A DNA stretch of 64,000 nt from Sabethes cyaneus (Eukaryota; Arthropoda; Insecta; Diptera; Culicidae): contig NC_071354.1 of NCBI RefSeq assembly GCF_943734655.1, positions 13,238,001 through 13,302,000 on the forward strand. The letters are read 5' to 3'. Each line of letters opens with the position of its first letter. Within the stretch, counting starts at the first letter, position 1. The position numbers and the translations under genes are program-made. This document shows positions 23,260 to 36,029 of this stretch, in pieces. Under the pieces are notes generated by a model. The model was not told where the DNA came from. It did no database searches and was given only the letters and a program-made list of their open reading frames with translations.

Positions 23260-25192
23260 TGACTAATTCTAGCTGAAACGGGGCCGCTACTGACACGAGG
23301 TCTTCAAATATTGAAGCTTTTGCGCTTAACTGGTTGAAAGTGGTTAAAAAATAAGAATTACACATTCGATACCTTGAAATAGTGGACCCCTCGTTCGCCA
23401 AGGGGCCTAACAGGTTCAAAAAAAGTTGAATTTTGAACAAACACTGAAATCTATATCTCATTTGATGAATGTTCCTTGTAGAATTTTTTCTCAGCTTTCC
23501 GATGGTGGTCTTAAAATTAAAATCGGTTGGGGGGATCATGGCGAAAACGGCGATTTTTTGATAAAATCCAACATGGCGGCCAAATCCAAGATGGTCGTCG
23601 ATTTTTTTCACTTCGTTTATAAATTTTATCTCTCCTCTTTACAAAACTGTGTCGTTTGTAATTTGTTTTATAGCAATTTTTTTAAATATCACAATAATTA
23701 GAGTAGGGCAGGGCATAAGTGCGATGTTTGAAGTCGTCATCAATTTTCGTGAGATATAAAGATGTACAACAATAAAATATATTTTATAGTGATGCAGGAA
23801 CTCAATGTTTTCACATTCAACTATAAATCATCTGGAATAATAGAGTTATGCGAAATAAATTCTTCATTCTACTGATCAAGTACCGATTCGAACTTTTACC
23901 CCACTAGCGGGGCAAACGTACGAATACCGCGGGGCAAAAGTGCGAAGCTCTAATCCATGAAACTAGCACAGCAGTATCTAACAAAACCATATTATCTTCA
24001 ATCTGCGGTATGTTTCGGTACGGAATATTCTTAATCTGCACCTTTCCTATTTTGCGCTGATGTATTGCAGCCTCCGTCAGATCGAAACTTTTCCAAACGT
24101 TTGTTTTTTATTTCATCAGCGGAAAAAATCGTTTTCCTTCAGCCAACATCTGAAGAGCACACAGTTTTTTGCAGGTCTTCTATTTTTAGTATCTGCAATA
24201 TAGTGCCTAAAGCTGTATATAATTAGCTATACATTTTTGCTTTATCCATGAATCGCACTTTTGCCCCGTCTGCGAATCGAACTTTTACCCCGCTAGGCGC
24301 TTGACGGGGTTAGATTAAATTGTGAAAAAGCGAAGTGAAAAAGTGACGTAAAACGCTGCCACAAATTTTCAACAAGTAGAACCATTGTTTCAAAAAAATA
24401 TTAAGTAATATCCTCCTGTTGATATCGTATTTGCCGTATAACGAAAAATTACATCAAAACCGCCCTAAAATAACATTTGCACAAAACTCAGCTACTATGA
24501 TTCATAAGCAACCAAAGTTTACGTTAGATTCAAGCTGTCAAAGTAGTCACCCATCCATGCGAATGTAGTCAATCTACTCGGAATCTGCACCGATAAATCA
24601 TTGAATCGCACTTTTACCCCTCCTTACTCTATATGAAAATTGTGAACCTTGCTACAAATAACTGGTTGTTTTATTCAGTTAATGCCATTGCACGCCTAAT
24701 TTTATGAATGTTTCTTGTAGCATTTTTTTCAGTTTTCAATGGTGATCTTAAAATGAAAATCGGTTGGGGGGCTCATGGTGGAAACGGCGATTTTTTTTTA
24801 TAAAATCCAAGATAACGACCAAATCCAAGATGGCCGCCAAAAAAATTTTTACTCCATTTGAAAGTCCTCTTGTTCTTTTTACAGAACCAGGCCATTTGTT
24901 AGTTGTTTCATGGTAAATTTATGAAATATCATTATGAAATATCATTATGATATATTATTATTTATTTATTTATTTATTTATAGACCCTATCACATGTTAT
25001 AGATCTCAGGGTTTGCTAAAAATTCAACTTTTTTGAACCTGTTGGGCCCCTTGGCGAACGAGGGGTCCACTATTTCGAGGTATCAAAAGTGTAATTCTTA
25101 TTTTTTAACCACTTTCTACCAATTAAGCGCAAAAGTTTCAACATTTGAAGACCTCGTGTCAGTAGTGGCCCCGTTTCAGCAAGAATTACTCA
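23260..25192. mobile_element. TIR element inserted in the satellite
   Basis: Arms 23,260-23,434 and 25,017-25,192 are inverted copies (about 175 bp; shared GCTGAAACGGGGCC, GACCCCTCGTTCGCCAAGGG-type blocks). Just inside each arm is a ~250 bp segment in direct orientation (about 23,440-23,690 and 24,680-24,950), sharing AAAATCGGTTGGGGG and AAATCCAAGATGG. A 929 bp MITE is nested at 23,701-24,629. No transposase is present. I could not fix a target-site duplication. Confidence 0.85.
23701..24629. mobile_element. Nested TA-flanked MITE with GGGGTAAAAGTGCGA ends
   Basis: Left end GAGTAGGGCAGGGCATAAGT and the reverse complement of the right end, GAGTAAGGAGGGGTAAAAGT, are imperfect inverted repeats continuing into GCGAT. 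TA flanks both sides (23,699-23,700; 24,630-24,631). The end motif recurs inside in both orientations near 23,900-23,945 and 24,245-24,310. There is no coding capacity. Confidence 0.75.
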
Positions 25193-26240
25193 ATATCTGA
25201 AGACAAAAATTGAAGCTCGAAAGTAAAACGTCGAAAGTCGAAAATAAAGAGTCTAGAGTGAAGAAACGAGAATCAAGAGTCGTATATCGAAAATCAAAAA
25301 GTAAAAATTGGATATCGAAAATTGCAATTTGGAAATCGACTATTGGAATAGAGAATGGAAAGTTGAATGCCGCAAGCCAAGTGTTGAACGTCGGAACCAT
25401 GAGTTAAAAGTTGAGAGTCAAAAGCCTCAAATCGGAAACCGAATATTGAAATTCGAAAATCGAATCGTATCGAAAATCGAGTCAAAATTAGAACTTCGAA
25501 AGGCGAAAATCGATGGCTAAAAGTTAAAACTCGAGAGTCGAGAGTTGAAGTTTGAAATTGAGAGCTGAAAATCAAACGTCGAAAGTTGAAAGTTAAAAGT
25601 ACAAAATGGAAAATTGAGAATCGTATACAGAAAATCGAAAGGAGAAACTTGAAAGTCGAAAATTTAAAATAGAAAGTGGAATGTCGAGAGTCAAAAACAG
25701 GAATCCAAAAATTAAAAATCGAGAGTCGAGAATTGAAAATTGAGAGTCGAAAGTCAAAAGCATCCAGTCGAAAGTCGAAATTCGAAAATCGAGGGTTAGT
25801 CAGAGGGTCAAAAGTCAAAATCCAAAAGTCAAAAGTCAAAAATTAAAAGTCAAAAATCAAAAGTCAAAAGTCAAAAGTCAGAAGTTAAAAGTCAAAAGTC
25901 AAAAGTAAAAAATCAAAAGTCAAAAGTTGAAAAAGTCAAAAGTTAAAAGTCAAAGTCGAAGAAGTCGAAGAAGTCAAAAGTCGAAAGTCCAAAGTCAAAA
26001 GCCAAAAGTCAAAAGTTGAAAAAGTCAAAAGTTAAAAGTCAAAAATCAACAGTCAACAGTCATAAGTCAAAAGCCAAAAATTTAAAGTCAAAATTCAAAA
26101 GGTAAGGTCAAAGTCAAAAATTCATAGTGAAAAGTCAAAAGTCAAACAATCAAGTCAAAAGTCGAAAGTCAAAAGTCAAAGTTCAAAAGTCATAGTCATA
26201 TGCCAAAAGTCAAAAGTTAAAAATTAAACATAAAAAGTCA

Positions 26241-29200
26241 AAAAAGAAAATAATTTTAAAAGTTTTAATCAGTGCTTAAAATTATCAGTTGATACTCATA
26301 AAATTGAATGTCAACTCGCTCCCTGTGTAGCTGATATTTATCAGCAAGAAAATCAATTTCAATATCCAGTCACGATATTACTGGAACAGATAATCATTAT
26401 TCCAGCTCTAAAACTGAATATCAAATATCAGTATCAATGAATTCGAAAAGAAAACTGATACTCAGTATCAAAAATGTCAGTTACATCTCGAGGTGTTGAT
26501 ATTTTCACTAAGCGTTGTTTTCATCATAAACGTTTGATTTCAACGCAAACCGCACAAACAGTTATCTCAACTTTAAAGTAAATTGTCATCACAAAGCCTA
26601 CTGCAATCTGTTGCGTCCCAATCCACTAGAATATAAATATTCAGTGCAAGGCGCTGAAACTGATATTCATATTCACTGCCATGGAACTGAAAATGATATT
26701 CAGGTCTGACTTTTTTGTAACGCATTATGAATTTTTCGAAACGAATATACAGCAACATCGAAACTCAGTGGCTTGGTTTATCAATGAATTTTTATTCTAA
26801 TGATATTCATATTCCTTCTGGAAAAAAGAGTTTTGATATTGTATTGACTCAAAATCATTCATTTTGAATTTCGATATAGTGATTTTTTCCAGCACTATTA
26901 ATACTATTGATTTTGTCCAAACTGATTGTTTGGAAAAGTATAGTCAATACACAATCATGGATCACACCAATTATGGGTCATTTTATCTTTAACTTGCTTT
27001 AATAATCAAATTGATAATGCTAGCTATAAGTAATAAATTTCTTTGGTAAGCAAATTCGCCTCTCTAGCCCCGTAAACAAAAAATTGTTTGTCAAACACTC
27101 CCGAGGAACATTTTTGTTGTATAACAGCTTATCATGCCTCTGGTTCCACTGGCTTCAGTTGTACAATAATTAGCTAAGCTACTCTTAAACAAAAATGTTA
27201 ATTGGGGTTAGTCTTTCTTGATGCATTTATCACAAAGCAAACGTAATGATTTGGTATTTCCCTTCAAATTTAACAACAAAACTGAATAATATTCAAAGTT
27301 AGTAATTGGTTCCATCAAAGTTCTGTTCTGTGTACTCGCAATATGCAACACGGCTGAGCTTACTTAGAACTGACACTACAGCGATACTAGAATAAATTTG
27401 CTTTATAGAAGTCATAAAATATCACCTGTGAAACTTCAATCCATCAAAGATGATCACAAAAGTTCGGTGCTGAGTTCATTCTGTGTGGTAGGTAATCAGT
27501 TTAATGCAGCCCAACTTCTCAGTCAGTGTACTCAATACTCTCAGCAACATAGCTGATACCAGCTCACGTGGTTCCGGGCGACGGGCGCATTGTGCAATCC
27601 TTTCGCGAGCAATCTGCTGACTGCGGATATACAACGGATGCTCAGTTTCAACACCTGTCATAACATTCATTTCCGCCCCAGCGGGGAAAAGCAGAAAGTG
27701 CATACACAAACACTTTTATTTGTTGCTTTTATGTCAGACCGAGGAACGAACCCCACCACAATGCAATGGCTACCCGGTACCCGTGGCCGCGACTGAGAAC
27801 CTATCGCCCAGAAAAGGTGCACTCATTTATCTTCCCAACTTTTCCACTCGGTCACAGTCAGCAAGCATCGTTCATTACCAGGTGATGCTACTTCCTGTGT
27901 TCCTGTTTCTATGTGAGGATGTTTGTTGCATATGGGTGACGTGGGATAACACACGGTCAGAAAATGCAAGTAACCTGATTTTAACCGACATTGTTGCCTG
28001 GAATTGGCCGGCTGGTAAATAAACGTTAAACTTATTACCGAATCTGGTTGAGCTACCCACGCTAGCCCGCTTCGGTGTGACGGTGATGCTCGTTGAACAT
28101 TTTTACCAACACCGGAAAGAACACCTACATTAAGGAAAATTTACATAATTTATTCCGGCTATGCAAATTGAATGCGATGCGCTCTGTGCCTGAAGGCTTT
28201 TTGCGCAGTCCAAGGTGTTTTCCTCTGATTGCTGCTCTGGGAGCACCGATAATATTATGCCGTAGGATTCTGGAGTAAAGTAAAAATCCCGTGAGAGAAG
28301 CCGCAGGCTTCTTCAGATGTGTTTTTCTTTCCACCTGCATTTTGAGGTTAAGAATTACAGGTCTTTAGTAGGAAAATAAACATCAAAAACTCGCTTCGAT
28401 GGAGGCGGCTGTATGAAGTCCCTCATTATAACTACATTATTTCGCCATCTCAGACATGGGTCTGCATAATTGTCTTCTACACCAAATAAATCACAAGAAC
28501 CCAAAAACTTCGACCCGTTTGAGTCGAACTCTTGCGAGAACTAGCAAAGCAGAGCAGCAGCTGTCAACAAATTCTCAAAATACAGGTTTCGATCCTATCT
28601 CAACTTCAATTTCGATCCATTGCCTGGCGGCTGCCCCATTCCCAATTGTCGGAATGGTCCGATGAATCACGATGCCATTCCCGCTGGTAAAGTTACCTTT
28701 TCCCGAAACGGATCAAAGGGCCAACAGGGCGTACATATGTAATCCACTAATATCTGTGTCATTTCCCGCCGCACGTCAGCTCAGAAACGCGAGAAAAACA
28801 TGCTTCTTTCGGGTTTGCAAACACCCTTACAGGCCAACGGAACCTGGTCCAGGAGGACAAACTGGCACCCACTACCGTGCGGCAAGCAGCAGCAGAAGCA
28901 GCAGCAGTAGCAGAAGGAACAATCAGAGCCCGAGGAGCCAGAAATCCAACCGAAAAGGCGCCACACGGTCCAGACAAATTGGGTGGCGGTATCATTCGAT
29001 TTGTTTTTCTTCCACCCACCCACCGAACTCTTCTGGTACAATATCACACGGAGTTTGGACCTCTGACAAGCACGCAGGCGGGCAGGCAGTCACAGTCAGT
29101 CCAGAGGAGGATGGTTGGCCCGAATCGTGGGAAATGGAGAAACGGAGGACGGATTCCCCTTTCGCAGCACAGCGAGCCGCCCTCCGCTCGTGGGAAGGAT

Positions 29201-31277
29201 GCTCGCACAGTGGCAAAAGCAGCAGCAGTCACTGCTCGGATGTGTATCACTCGATGGAAGCAGAACTACGCGTTCTCCATTCTGTAGACAATTGGTGGAT
29301 GACGGGAGTGGGTGAGAACGAGTGGCAAGCATCGTAAAAGATATTCATTGATCCAAAAATTTTGCTCACTCCAACCAGCCCACGCGTATTCCGTTTTGGG
29401 ATTGGGGTTTTTAGTTTGTGGAAGGAAGATGAGAAATCCTATAGTGATTTTTTTTATCATTCTTACTCACTGCAGAACAGTAAGTCGAATCGCGAGTGAT
29501 TTCCAAGTCCTTGGGAACGGATTTAGTTATATGTATATAGAAGTCGAAGAAGGAGGGATCAGTTTTGTGATTTTTCACTTCTCAGTAACCCACGGAAAGC
29601 GCAGCCTGGTTGGGTGGGGCGGACAGAGAAGAGACTCGCAGCAGAACGTGGAAACGTGTGGGTAGCAATGATTCAACTCTTTTGCAGTTTTCCCACACAT
29701 AAAAATCCGTTTATAGTTGGGTTGTGCGGAATCTTGAACAAGTGGCGCAGAATGATCGGCGGCGGCGGCGGCGGCGGCAGGGGAAAGAGGTCCGACTGGA
29801 TGCTATCTTACGAAATAGTTGGTCGTAATGTTTTAATTTGGTCGTGAAGGAACGATTCGAGCGGACGTCTTAATCGTGTTTTGAAGAGTTTAAATTTTGC
29901 TTGGAGAGAGAAAAAAAGGAAAAAAACAAACCGATTCGTAGATGCACCACTGAAAAGAACAATCAAATAACTAATCGAGATAGTATGTTATTCTAAATAT
30001 CTCACTGTGGGTAGTGAGGGTGGGTGCTATCAGATTTTTTCTACCATTTCGAATATTGCGTGACTCATGCTAATGGGATATCATCCTCCGCTAGCTGGTC
30101 CAGGAGAACCACTTTGATTGATAATTATGCTGTCTCAAAAACTTTTCTCATCAAAAGAACTCCTATCGAACTGACGAGAAACTGTGCATACTTGAAATTC
30201 AATAGCAGTTTCCCGTTTTCCAATCATTATGCAGTTAAAATGGCGATAAGAGTGCTTTGTAATCGTCAAGGATTTTCTCCTCTTGTTCAATACATTCCGT
30301 GGTTCGAAAAAAGTAACCATTCATATCGAAAAACAATTAGCATAAACCCATGTAGTTTGCGTCCCTAAAAGAACACTCTACATTTTCAACAAATAAAAAG
30401 TGTGCCAAAAATATGAATCCGTGCTCTGTGTAAGCATGCTTATTCTTTCGTTTCCATATTGAATATTTGAAACACATTCAGACCCCATTCTACCTACGCC
30501 AAGCAAATTATATCCATCAAGAAACGAGTAAATGGTTCAACTCCGCCTTTTAATCATCGTCACAGACACTAAAGGGAACTTCCTCGTCTTTTTTACAAGC
30601 TTCTTTCAATCACTCATATCAAAACGATTCGTTCTTTGTGCAAATTCAACCTCGTCACACCCCGCAGCTTGTTGCGTGCAGTTTTTTAATTACCCTCATC
30701 ATGGCATCAGCTACTCACTGCTCCGCAAGTCCCGAACGAAAGACGGGTGTATTCTTGTTTTACGAGCACTTACATCGAACGTATGTGAAAAGGATTACTT
30801 AAAAGTTTGAATTATATTTCAAGCGTGAAGCTTTTGAAGTTACATGAAGCGAATAGCTTTTTTTGAGCCATTAAAAATTATTGTACAGTCCAAATGTCTG
30901 AAATTTTATGTGGCTCCACCCCTTGCATTTTCATTGCTGTCGGTCTATTTCAACGCAAAAGAATTTAAACTTACATTTGATTTGAGTTCAGCAGCATTGC
31001 GTTACTAATGTAATACATCTTCGTTTTGTTATTAATCAATTCTTTCTGAATTAGGTTTTCCATTAGTAGATATTAAGAATGGTCGATAATGATCAAAATA
31101 ATAGCGGTCCTCAGTTACTTCTTTGTGGCAAACTAAGGGAGTTTTAAAGAGCTGTGAGCATACTCTGGCCCGGCATTCACGCTCAATTTTTATTCTTGAC
31201 GTATGTTTCAAGGTTTTTTGACAATCGATTTTTATATTGTGACTTTTGACTGACGACTTTCGGCTTTTAACTTTAAA
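26241..31277. other. No gene recognised; one partial MITE and simple repeats
   Basis: 26,270-26,890 is AT-rich with repeated ATATTCA-type words. 26,930-27,015 is a partial copy of the MITE at 60,055. 27,480-29,860 is GC-richer with an AGC-rich run (28,890-28,915) and a (GGC)n run (29,760-29,778). Short overlapping open frames on both strands at 28,670-29,340 have no recognisable domain. 29,900-31,200 is AT-rich. Confidence 0.45.
26930..27015. mobile_element. Partial copy of the 60,055 MITE family
   Basis: AGTATAGTCAATACACAATC followed by ATGGATCACACC and AATTATGGGTCATTTTATCT matches the reverse complement of the right end of the MITE at 60,055-60,275. It is truncated. Confidence 0.6.
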
Positions 31278-31374
31278 CCCTAGTAGCACAGTTGTTACAA
31301 ACCAGTTATGGCAACCGAAATGTGACCAATTTTAGTCATGAGTTGCTGCAACTAAGGGTGCCAAACTGCTTGGG
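31278..31374 (-). mobile_element. ~105 bp GTAGCAC MITE, copy 1
   Basis: Reads CTAGTAGCACAGTTGTTACA ... TTAGTCAT ... GCAACT ... CTTGGG. It is the reverse orientation of copies at 34,467 and 36,450 and the same orientation as 43,896. It lies just outside the TTTTGAC satellite. Confidence 0.8.
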
Positions 31375-32229
31375 AATTTAGAACCCCAACTTGACCTTCG
31401 AGTGTCGACCTGCGATCTTGATCTTTCTATTGTCGGCCTTTTCGGTTTTTGATTTTCAAGTTTGGCTTCCGACGTTTGATTTTCAAGTTTCATTGTTTTA
31501 ATTTTGACTTTCAATTTTTACTTTTCGATTGTCAACTTCAATATTCGATTGTCGATTTTGAACGTTTAACTTTCGTTTTTCTAGCTTCGATTTTTTCCTT
31601 TATACTTTCAACTTTCGACTTGACATTTTCATCTTTCTACTTTCGGCGTTTTACTTTACACTTTTAACTTTTTTTTCGAGAGTTTTTCTCTTTCGACGTT
31701 CGATTGTGGGCTACCGACTATGTGTTTTGTTTCGACTTTTAACTTTCAAATTCCAAGTTTTCTTTTATAAACTCTCAATTTGGTATCAATTTTCGAATTT
31801 CGATTTTCGACTTTAAATGATCGGCTCTCGACATTCGACTTTTTACTTTCGATACTCCAACTTTCGGTTTTAGATTTTCGATTTTGAGTTTTTGAGTCTC
31901 GACTTTCAAATTTAGACTCTTCACCTTCGACTTTCAATTTACAGCTTCCGATTTCCAACTTTCGAATTCCGATTTTCGACACTAGAATTTCAACTTTCGA
32001 TTGATTTTTTGACTTTCGACGTTCAATGTTCGACATTGAATTTCGACTTACCTAGCCGAAAGTATCGAATTTCGATTACAGACTTGTATTGCTTGACTTT
32101 TAACTTATGCCTTTTGACTTTCAACTTTTGACTTTTAACTTATGACTTTTGACTTTTTACTTTCGACTTTTAACTTTTGACTTTTGACTTTCGACTTTTG
32201 TTGTTTGACTTTGGACTTTTGACTTTAAA

Positions 32230-32845
32230 TTTTAAGCTTTTGACTTTTGACTTTTGATTTTGGACTTTTGACTTTTGACCTTTGATTTTTGACTTTTGAC
32301 TTTTGACTTTTGACTTTTGACTTTTGACTTTTGACTTTTGACTCTTGACTTTTGACTTTTGACTTTTGACTTTTGACTTTTGACTTTTGACTTTTGACTT
32401 TTGACTTTTGACTTTTGACTTTTGACTTTTGACTTTTGATTTTGGACTTTTGACTTTTGACCTTTGATTTTTGACTTTTGACTTTTGACTTTTGACTTTT
32501 GACTTTTGACTTTCGACTTTTGACTTTTGACTTTTGACTTTTGACTTTTGACTTTTGACTTTTGACTTTTGACTTTTGACTTTTGACTTTTGACTTTTGA
32601 CTTTTGACTTTTGACTTTTGACTTTTGACTTTTGACTTTTGACTTTTGACTTTTGACTTTTGACTTTTGACTTTTGACTTTTGACTTTTGACTTTTGACT
32701 TTTGACTTTTGACTTTTGACTTTTGACTTTTGACTTTTGACTTTTGACTTTTGACTTTTGACTTTTGACTTTTGACTTTTGACTTTTGACTTTTGACTTT
32801 TGACTTTTGACTTTTGACTTTTGACTTTTGATTTTTGACTCTCGA
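32230..32845. repeat. Near-perfect TTTTGAC heptamer core
   Basis: About 88 units of 7 bp. The variant string ACCTTTGATTTTTGAC occurs twice, 182 bp (26 x 7) apart, showing an in-register higher-order duplication. Confidence 0.95.
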
Positions 32846-33056
32846 CATTTTGCTTTCGACCCAACATTTTCGATTTTTTCTCATTAACTTTCGATTGCTC
32901 AACTCTGGACTTTCGAATTTCGATTTTTCACTTCCAATTGTCGATTTTTACGTTTCGATAAGCGATTTTTGTGTTTCGACTCTCGGTTTTCGACTTTCGA
33001 CTCTTGAGATTCGACGTTTAATTTACGACTTTCAACATTCAATTTGATGCTTTCAG

Positions 33057-33345
33057 CTATCGACTTTAAACAGTAAATTTTCAATACTCGATTTTCGAAT
33101 TTCGATACTCAACTTTCGGTTTTCAGCATTACAATTTTGATATTCAATTTTATAATTCTGACTTTCGATTTTGAGCATGCGACACCCGATTCTCAACTTT
33201 CGATGTGGCATGACTCAAATCGAAAGTCGAAGATCGAAAGTCAGAATTATAAAATTGAAAACTAGATTTGTAAAGCCGAAAATCGAAAGTCGAATATTGA
33301 AATTCGATAATCGAGTATTGAAAATTAACTGTTTAAAGTTGAGAA
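33057..33345. repeat. Inverted duplication inside the satellite
   Basis: 33,057-33,172 pairs with the reverse complement of 33,232-33,345; shared words include ACTTTAAACAGT, TTTTCAATACTCGATT and TTTTATAATTCTGACTTTCG. Satellite orientation flips across the centre (TTTCGAC to GTCGAAA). Confidence 0.85.
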
Positions 33346-34466
33346 CTGAAAGCTTAAAAGTGAAAGTCAAAAGTCGAAAATCAAACGTCGAATCTCAAAA
33401 ATTGAAAGTCGAAAAGCAAGAATTGAGAGACGGAAGCCTCAGGTTGAAAGTCTACTATGTATCGAAAGTTCGAATATTCGGTTTTGCCTTATAACTTTTT
33501 ATGGTACTTTCAACTTTTGATTTTTGGCTTCCGATTTTCGAATATCGCTCGACTCTTGACTTTCGATTTTCGGCTTTCGTTGTCGTCATCGCCATCGTCC
33601 TGTTCCGATGCTCGATGTTCGTTTCGAGGCTTTAGACATTCGACTGTAAATTTTCAACTTTCAGCTTCCTGCTCTCGGCTTTCGATATTCAATTTACAAC
33701 ATTCAATTTCTGCCTTTCGCTTGTCGCTGACTGATTCTCGACTCTTCACTCTCGACTTTTGACTTTCAACGCTCGACTAACGGCTTACAACTTTCAGCTC
33801 TCGACTTTCTAGGTTTGATTTTGACTTGACTTTCCACTACCGACATTCTATTTTAGTCTTTTAAATTTTAAGTTCATGCTTTTAACTATCGCCCCACGAC
33901 TTTTCACTTTAGGCGTCCCTTGAGAATTTCGACGTTCAACTTGAGGCTTTCAACTGTCGATTTTTAACTTTTGGCTTCCAACTTCCGATATTCGATTTCT
34001 GACACCCGATATTCGACTTTTGTTCTTTGTTTCTTTGATAGTCCCTCTTACGACTTTCGAATTTTGGTTTTTCACTTTTCAGTTTCGACTCCACGCTTCC
34101 GGCGTTTAACTTTGGACGTTCGACTCTCGGCTCTCGATTTTCGACATTCAATATTCGATTTTCGACTTGAGGTTTTCGTCTCCCGAATTTTAATTTTCGA
34201 TGGAAACAGCTCCTGTTCTCAATTCTCGATGTTCGACTTTCAACTTTCAATTTTTGCCTGTGCATTTTCGACATGTGATTCTCGATTCTCCACTCTTGAT
34301 TTTTGACTTTCGACTTTCGATGTTCTACTTTCGAATTTTCGATTTTTGGCTTTTGGATAATCCACTTTCAATTTTCGGCTTGCTATTCCCGCCTCCCGAC
34401 ATTCGACTTACGGCTTTTAGTTTTTATATTCCGATTTGCAGTTTGCGACTTTCAACGTGGGATTTC

Positions 34467-34572
34467 CCCAAGTAGCACACTTTTATCGGTTCTGGTTGCT
34501 ACAACCTATTTATGACTGAAATTAGTCATTAATCGGTTACCGCAACTATTTTATAACAACTGTGCTAGAAGG
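34467..34572 (+). mobile_element. ~105 bp GTAGCAC MITE, copy 2
   Basis: CCCAAGTAGCACACTTTTAT ... GACTGAAATTAGTCATTAATC ... GGTTACCGCAAC ... TGTGCTAG. It is inserted in the satellite. The centre contains the near-palindrome GACTGAAATTAGTC. Confidence 0.8.
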
Positions 34573-34849
34573 GTCTGAACTTCAATTCTCATTATTCGGT
34601 TTTCGATTCTCGATTTTTAACTTTTGTCTTTCAACTTTAAATAATCGTTTTTCAACTTTCAACTTTTGAGCTTCGACGTTTGATTTTAGATTTTCGGCTC
34701 TGGACACTTGATTTGCGACTTTCGATTTTCATTTTGACTCTCGGTTTTGAACTTTCTATTTTTGACGATCGTATTTCGATATTCGACTTTCGATTTTCAA
34801 TTTTACTTTCGATTTTCAATATTTGACATGCGCTTTTCAATCTTCGCCC

Positions 34850-35055
34850 GCCCAGTTAGCTCCGGGGTACGATGCTGGCCTAACAAGCCAGTCGTCGTAT
34901 GTTCAAATCTCGACTGGGCGGTGCGAGAAGAGTGAGTTAATAGGATCTTAGCACTAGCCCCGTAATTGTCCTGTACTTTAATAACCGGCTGCGAAGTTTG
35001 TCGATAAAGAAGGGTTAAGTTCCGAAGGACGTTTATACCCATGGCTTTGCTTTTG
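34850..35055 (+). mobile_element. tRNA-Val(AAC)-derived SINE
   Basis: The 5' part folds as a tRNA: acceptor GCCCAGT (34,850-34,856) pairs perfectly with ACTGGGC (34,913-34,919). The anticodon stem CTGGC/GCCAG encloses loop CTAACAA (anticodon AAC, valine), and a B-box-like GTTCAAATCTC is present. A tRNA-unrelated body follows (ATAACCGGCTGCGAAGTTTG, CGATAAAGAAGGGTTAAGTT) ending CATGGCTTTGCTTTTG. A 3' fragment of the same family lies on the minus strand at 59,480-59,564. In the host such RNAs are made by Pol III and moved by a LINE RT. Confidence 0.85.
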
Positions 35056-36029
35056 TTTTGCTTTTTCAATCTTCGAATCTTGATTTTCAACTCTCGACTT
35101 TCGCTATTCCAGAAGTCGGATATTTTGCTTTCGACCCAGGATTTTCAACTTTTGTTCTTTGATTTTCGGTTTTCGATTTCTCACTTTCGACTTTCGAATT
35201 CGGGTTTCCCACTTTTGAGTTTTGACTTCCAATTTCCAACTTTCAGCTTTCAACAAGCGAGTTTTGTTTTAGCACTCTTGATTTTCGACTTTCGACTTCA
35301 GGCTTTTGAGGTTCGACTTTCAGCTTTCGACCCCTGGCTCTCGATTTTCGACTTGAGGTTTTCGTCGTCCGAAATTTTAATTTTCGACATTTGGCTTCCA
35401 GTTATCGATCCGCGACATTCAGTTTTCGCCTTTCTACTTTCGGTATGCGATTCTCGATTCTCCACTCTCGAGTTTTGACTTTCTACTTTCAGCAGAACCT
35501 TTCAAGTTTCAACTTTCAGTTTTCGACTTGCCACTTTCGAAATGGGATTTTCGATCTACGAATCTCAATATTCGATTCTCGAATTTTGACTTTTGACTTT
35601 CACTATTTGATAATCGGCTCTGAACTTGAGACTTTCGTCTCTCGATTCGTGACTCTCAATTCTAGACTTTCAACTTTCGTGCTTCGATGTTTGATTTTCA
35701 ACCCGCGAAATGCGACTCTCGAAGTTGAAATTGCTTTCAGCTCTCGAAGATGAACAGTCAATTTTCAATCCTCGTTTTTCGGATTTCAATATTCGACTTT
35801 CGACATTCGACTTAAGGCTTTAACTTTTTGTGATACTTTCCACTTTCGATTTTCGGCTTTAGACTTTCGAATTTAGATTTTCGACTTACGACTCTAGAGT
35901 TTCGATTTGAAGTGTCGACTCTCGTTCTTCAACTTTAGAATATTGATTTTCAACTGTATACTTTCATCTTTGGTTTTCGACTTTCGACAGAAAATTTTCG
36001 ACCTTTGAGTGTAAACCTTAGTACTCAGA

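Larger units (their letters stand above)
23135..26240. repeat. Degenerate GTCAAAA/GTCGAAA satellite, interrupted
   Basis: 23,135-23,259 and 25,193-26,240 consist of imperfect 7 bp-type units (AAAGTCG, AAAATCG, AAAGTCA) that become purer GTCAAAA toward 25,800-26,200. The block is split by a TIR element at 23,260-25,192. The same satellite, in reverse orientation, fills 31,400-36,010. Confidence 0.85.
31400..36010. repeat. 4.6 kb TTTTGAC/TTTCGAC satellite field
   Basis: Almost every 6-8 bases repeats a TTTCGAC, TTTTGAC, TTTCGAT or TTCAACT word. Purity peaks at 32,230-32,845 and falls outward. It is the reverse complement of the satellite at 23,135-26,240. Embedded are a SINE (34,850-35,055), a small MITE (34,467-34,572) and an internal inversion around 33,200. 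Long open frames encode only KSQKSKV-type periodic peptides and are not genes. Confidence 0.9.

Noticed and set aside
25294..25839. 181-codon minus-strand frame
   Set aside because: Lies wholly in degenerate satellite. Phe/Ser/Asp-rich composition comes from TTTCGAC words.
28672..29337. 221-codon plus-strand open frame
   Set aside because: Overlaps several frames on both strands, has AGC-repeat composition, no domain, and no splice or start context I can defend.
32225..32902. Long open frames encoding KSQKSKV-type repeats
   Set aside because: A 7 bp repeat without a stop in these frames stays open by itself. Two overlapping frames give the same kind of peptide.
34850..34922. Functional tRNA-Val gene
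   Set aside because: The fold is good, but it is fused to a SINE body seen again at 59,480 and sits in satellite DNA. It is the SINE head.
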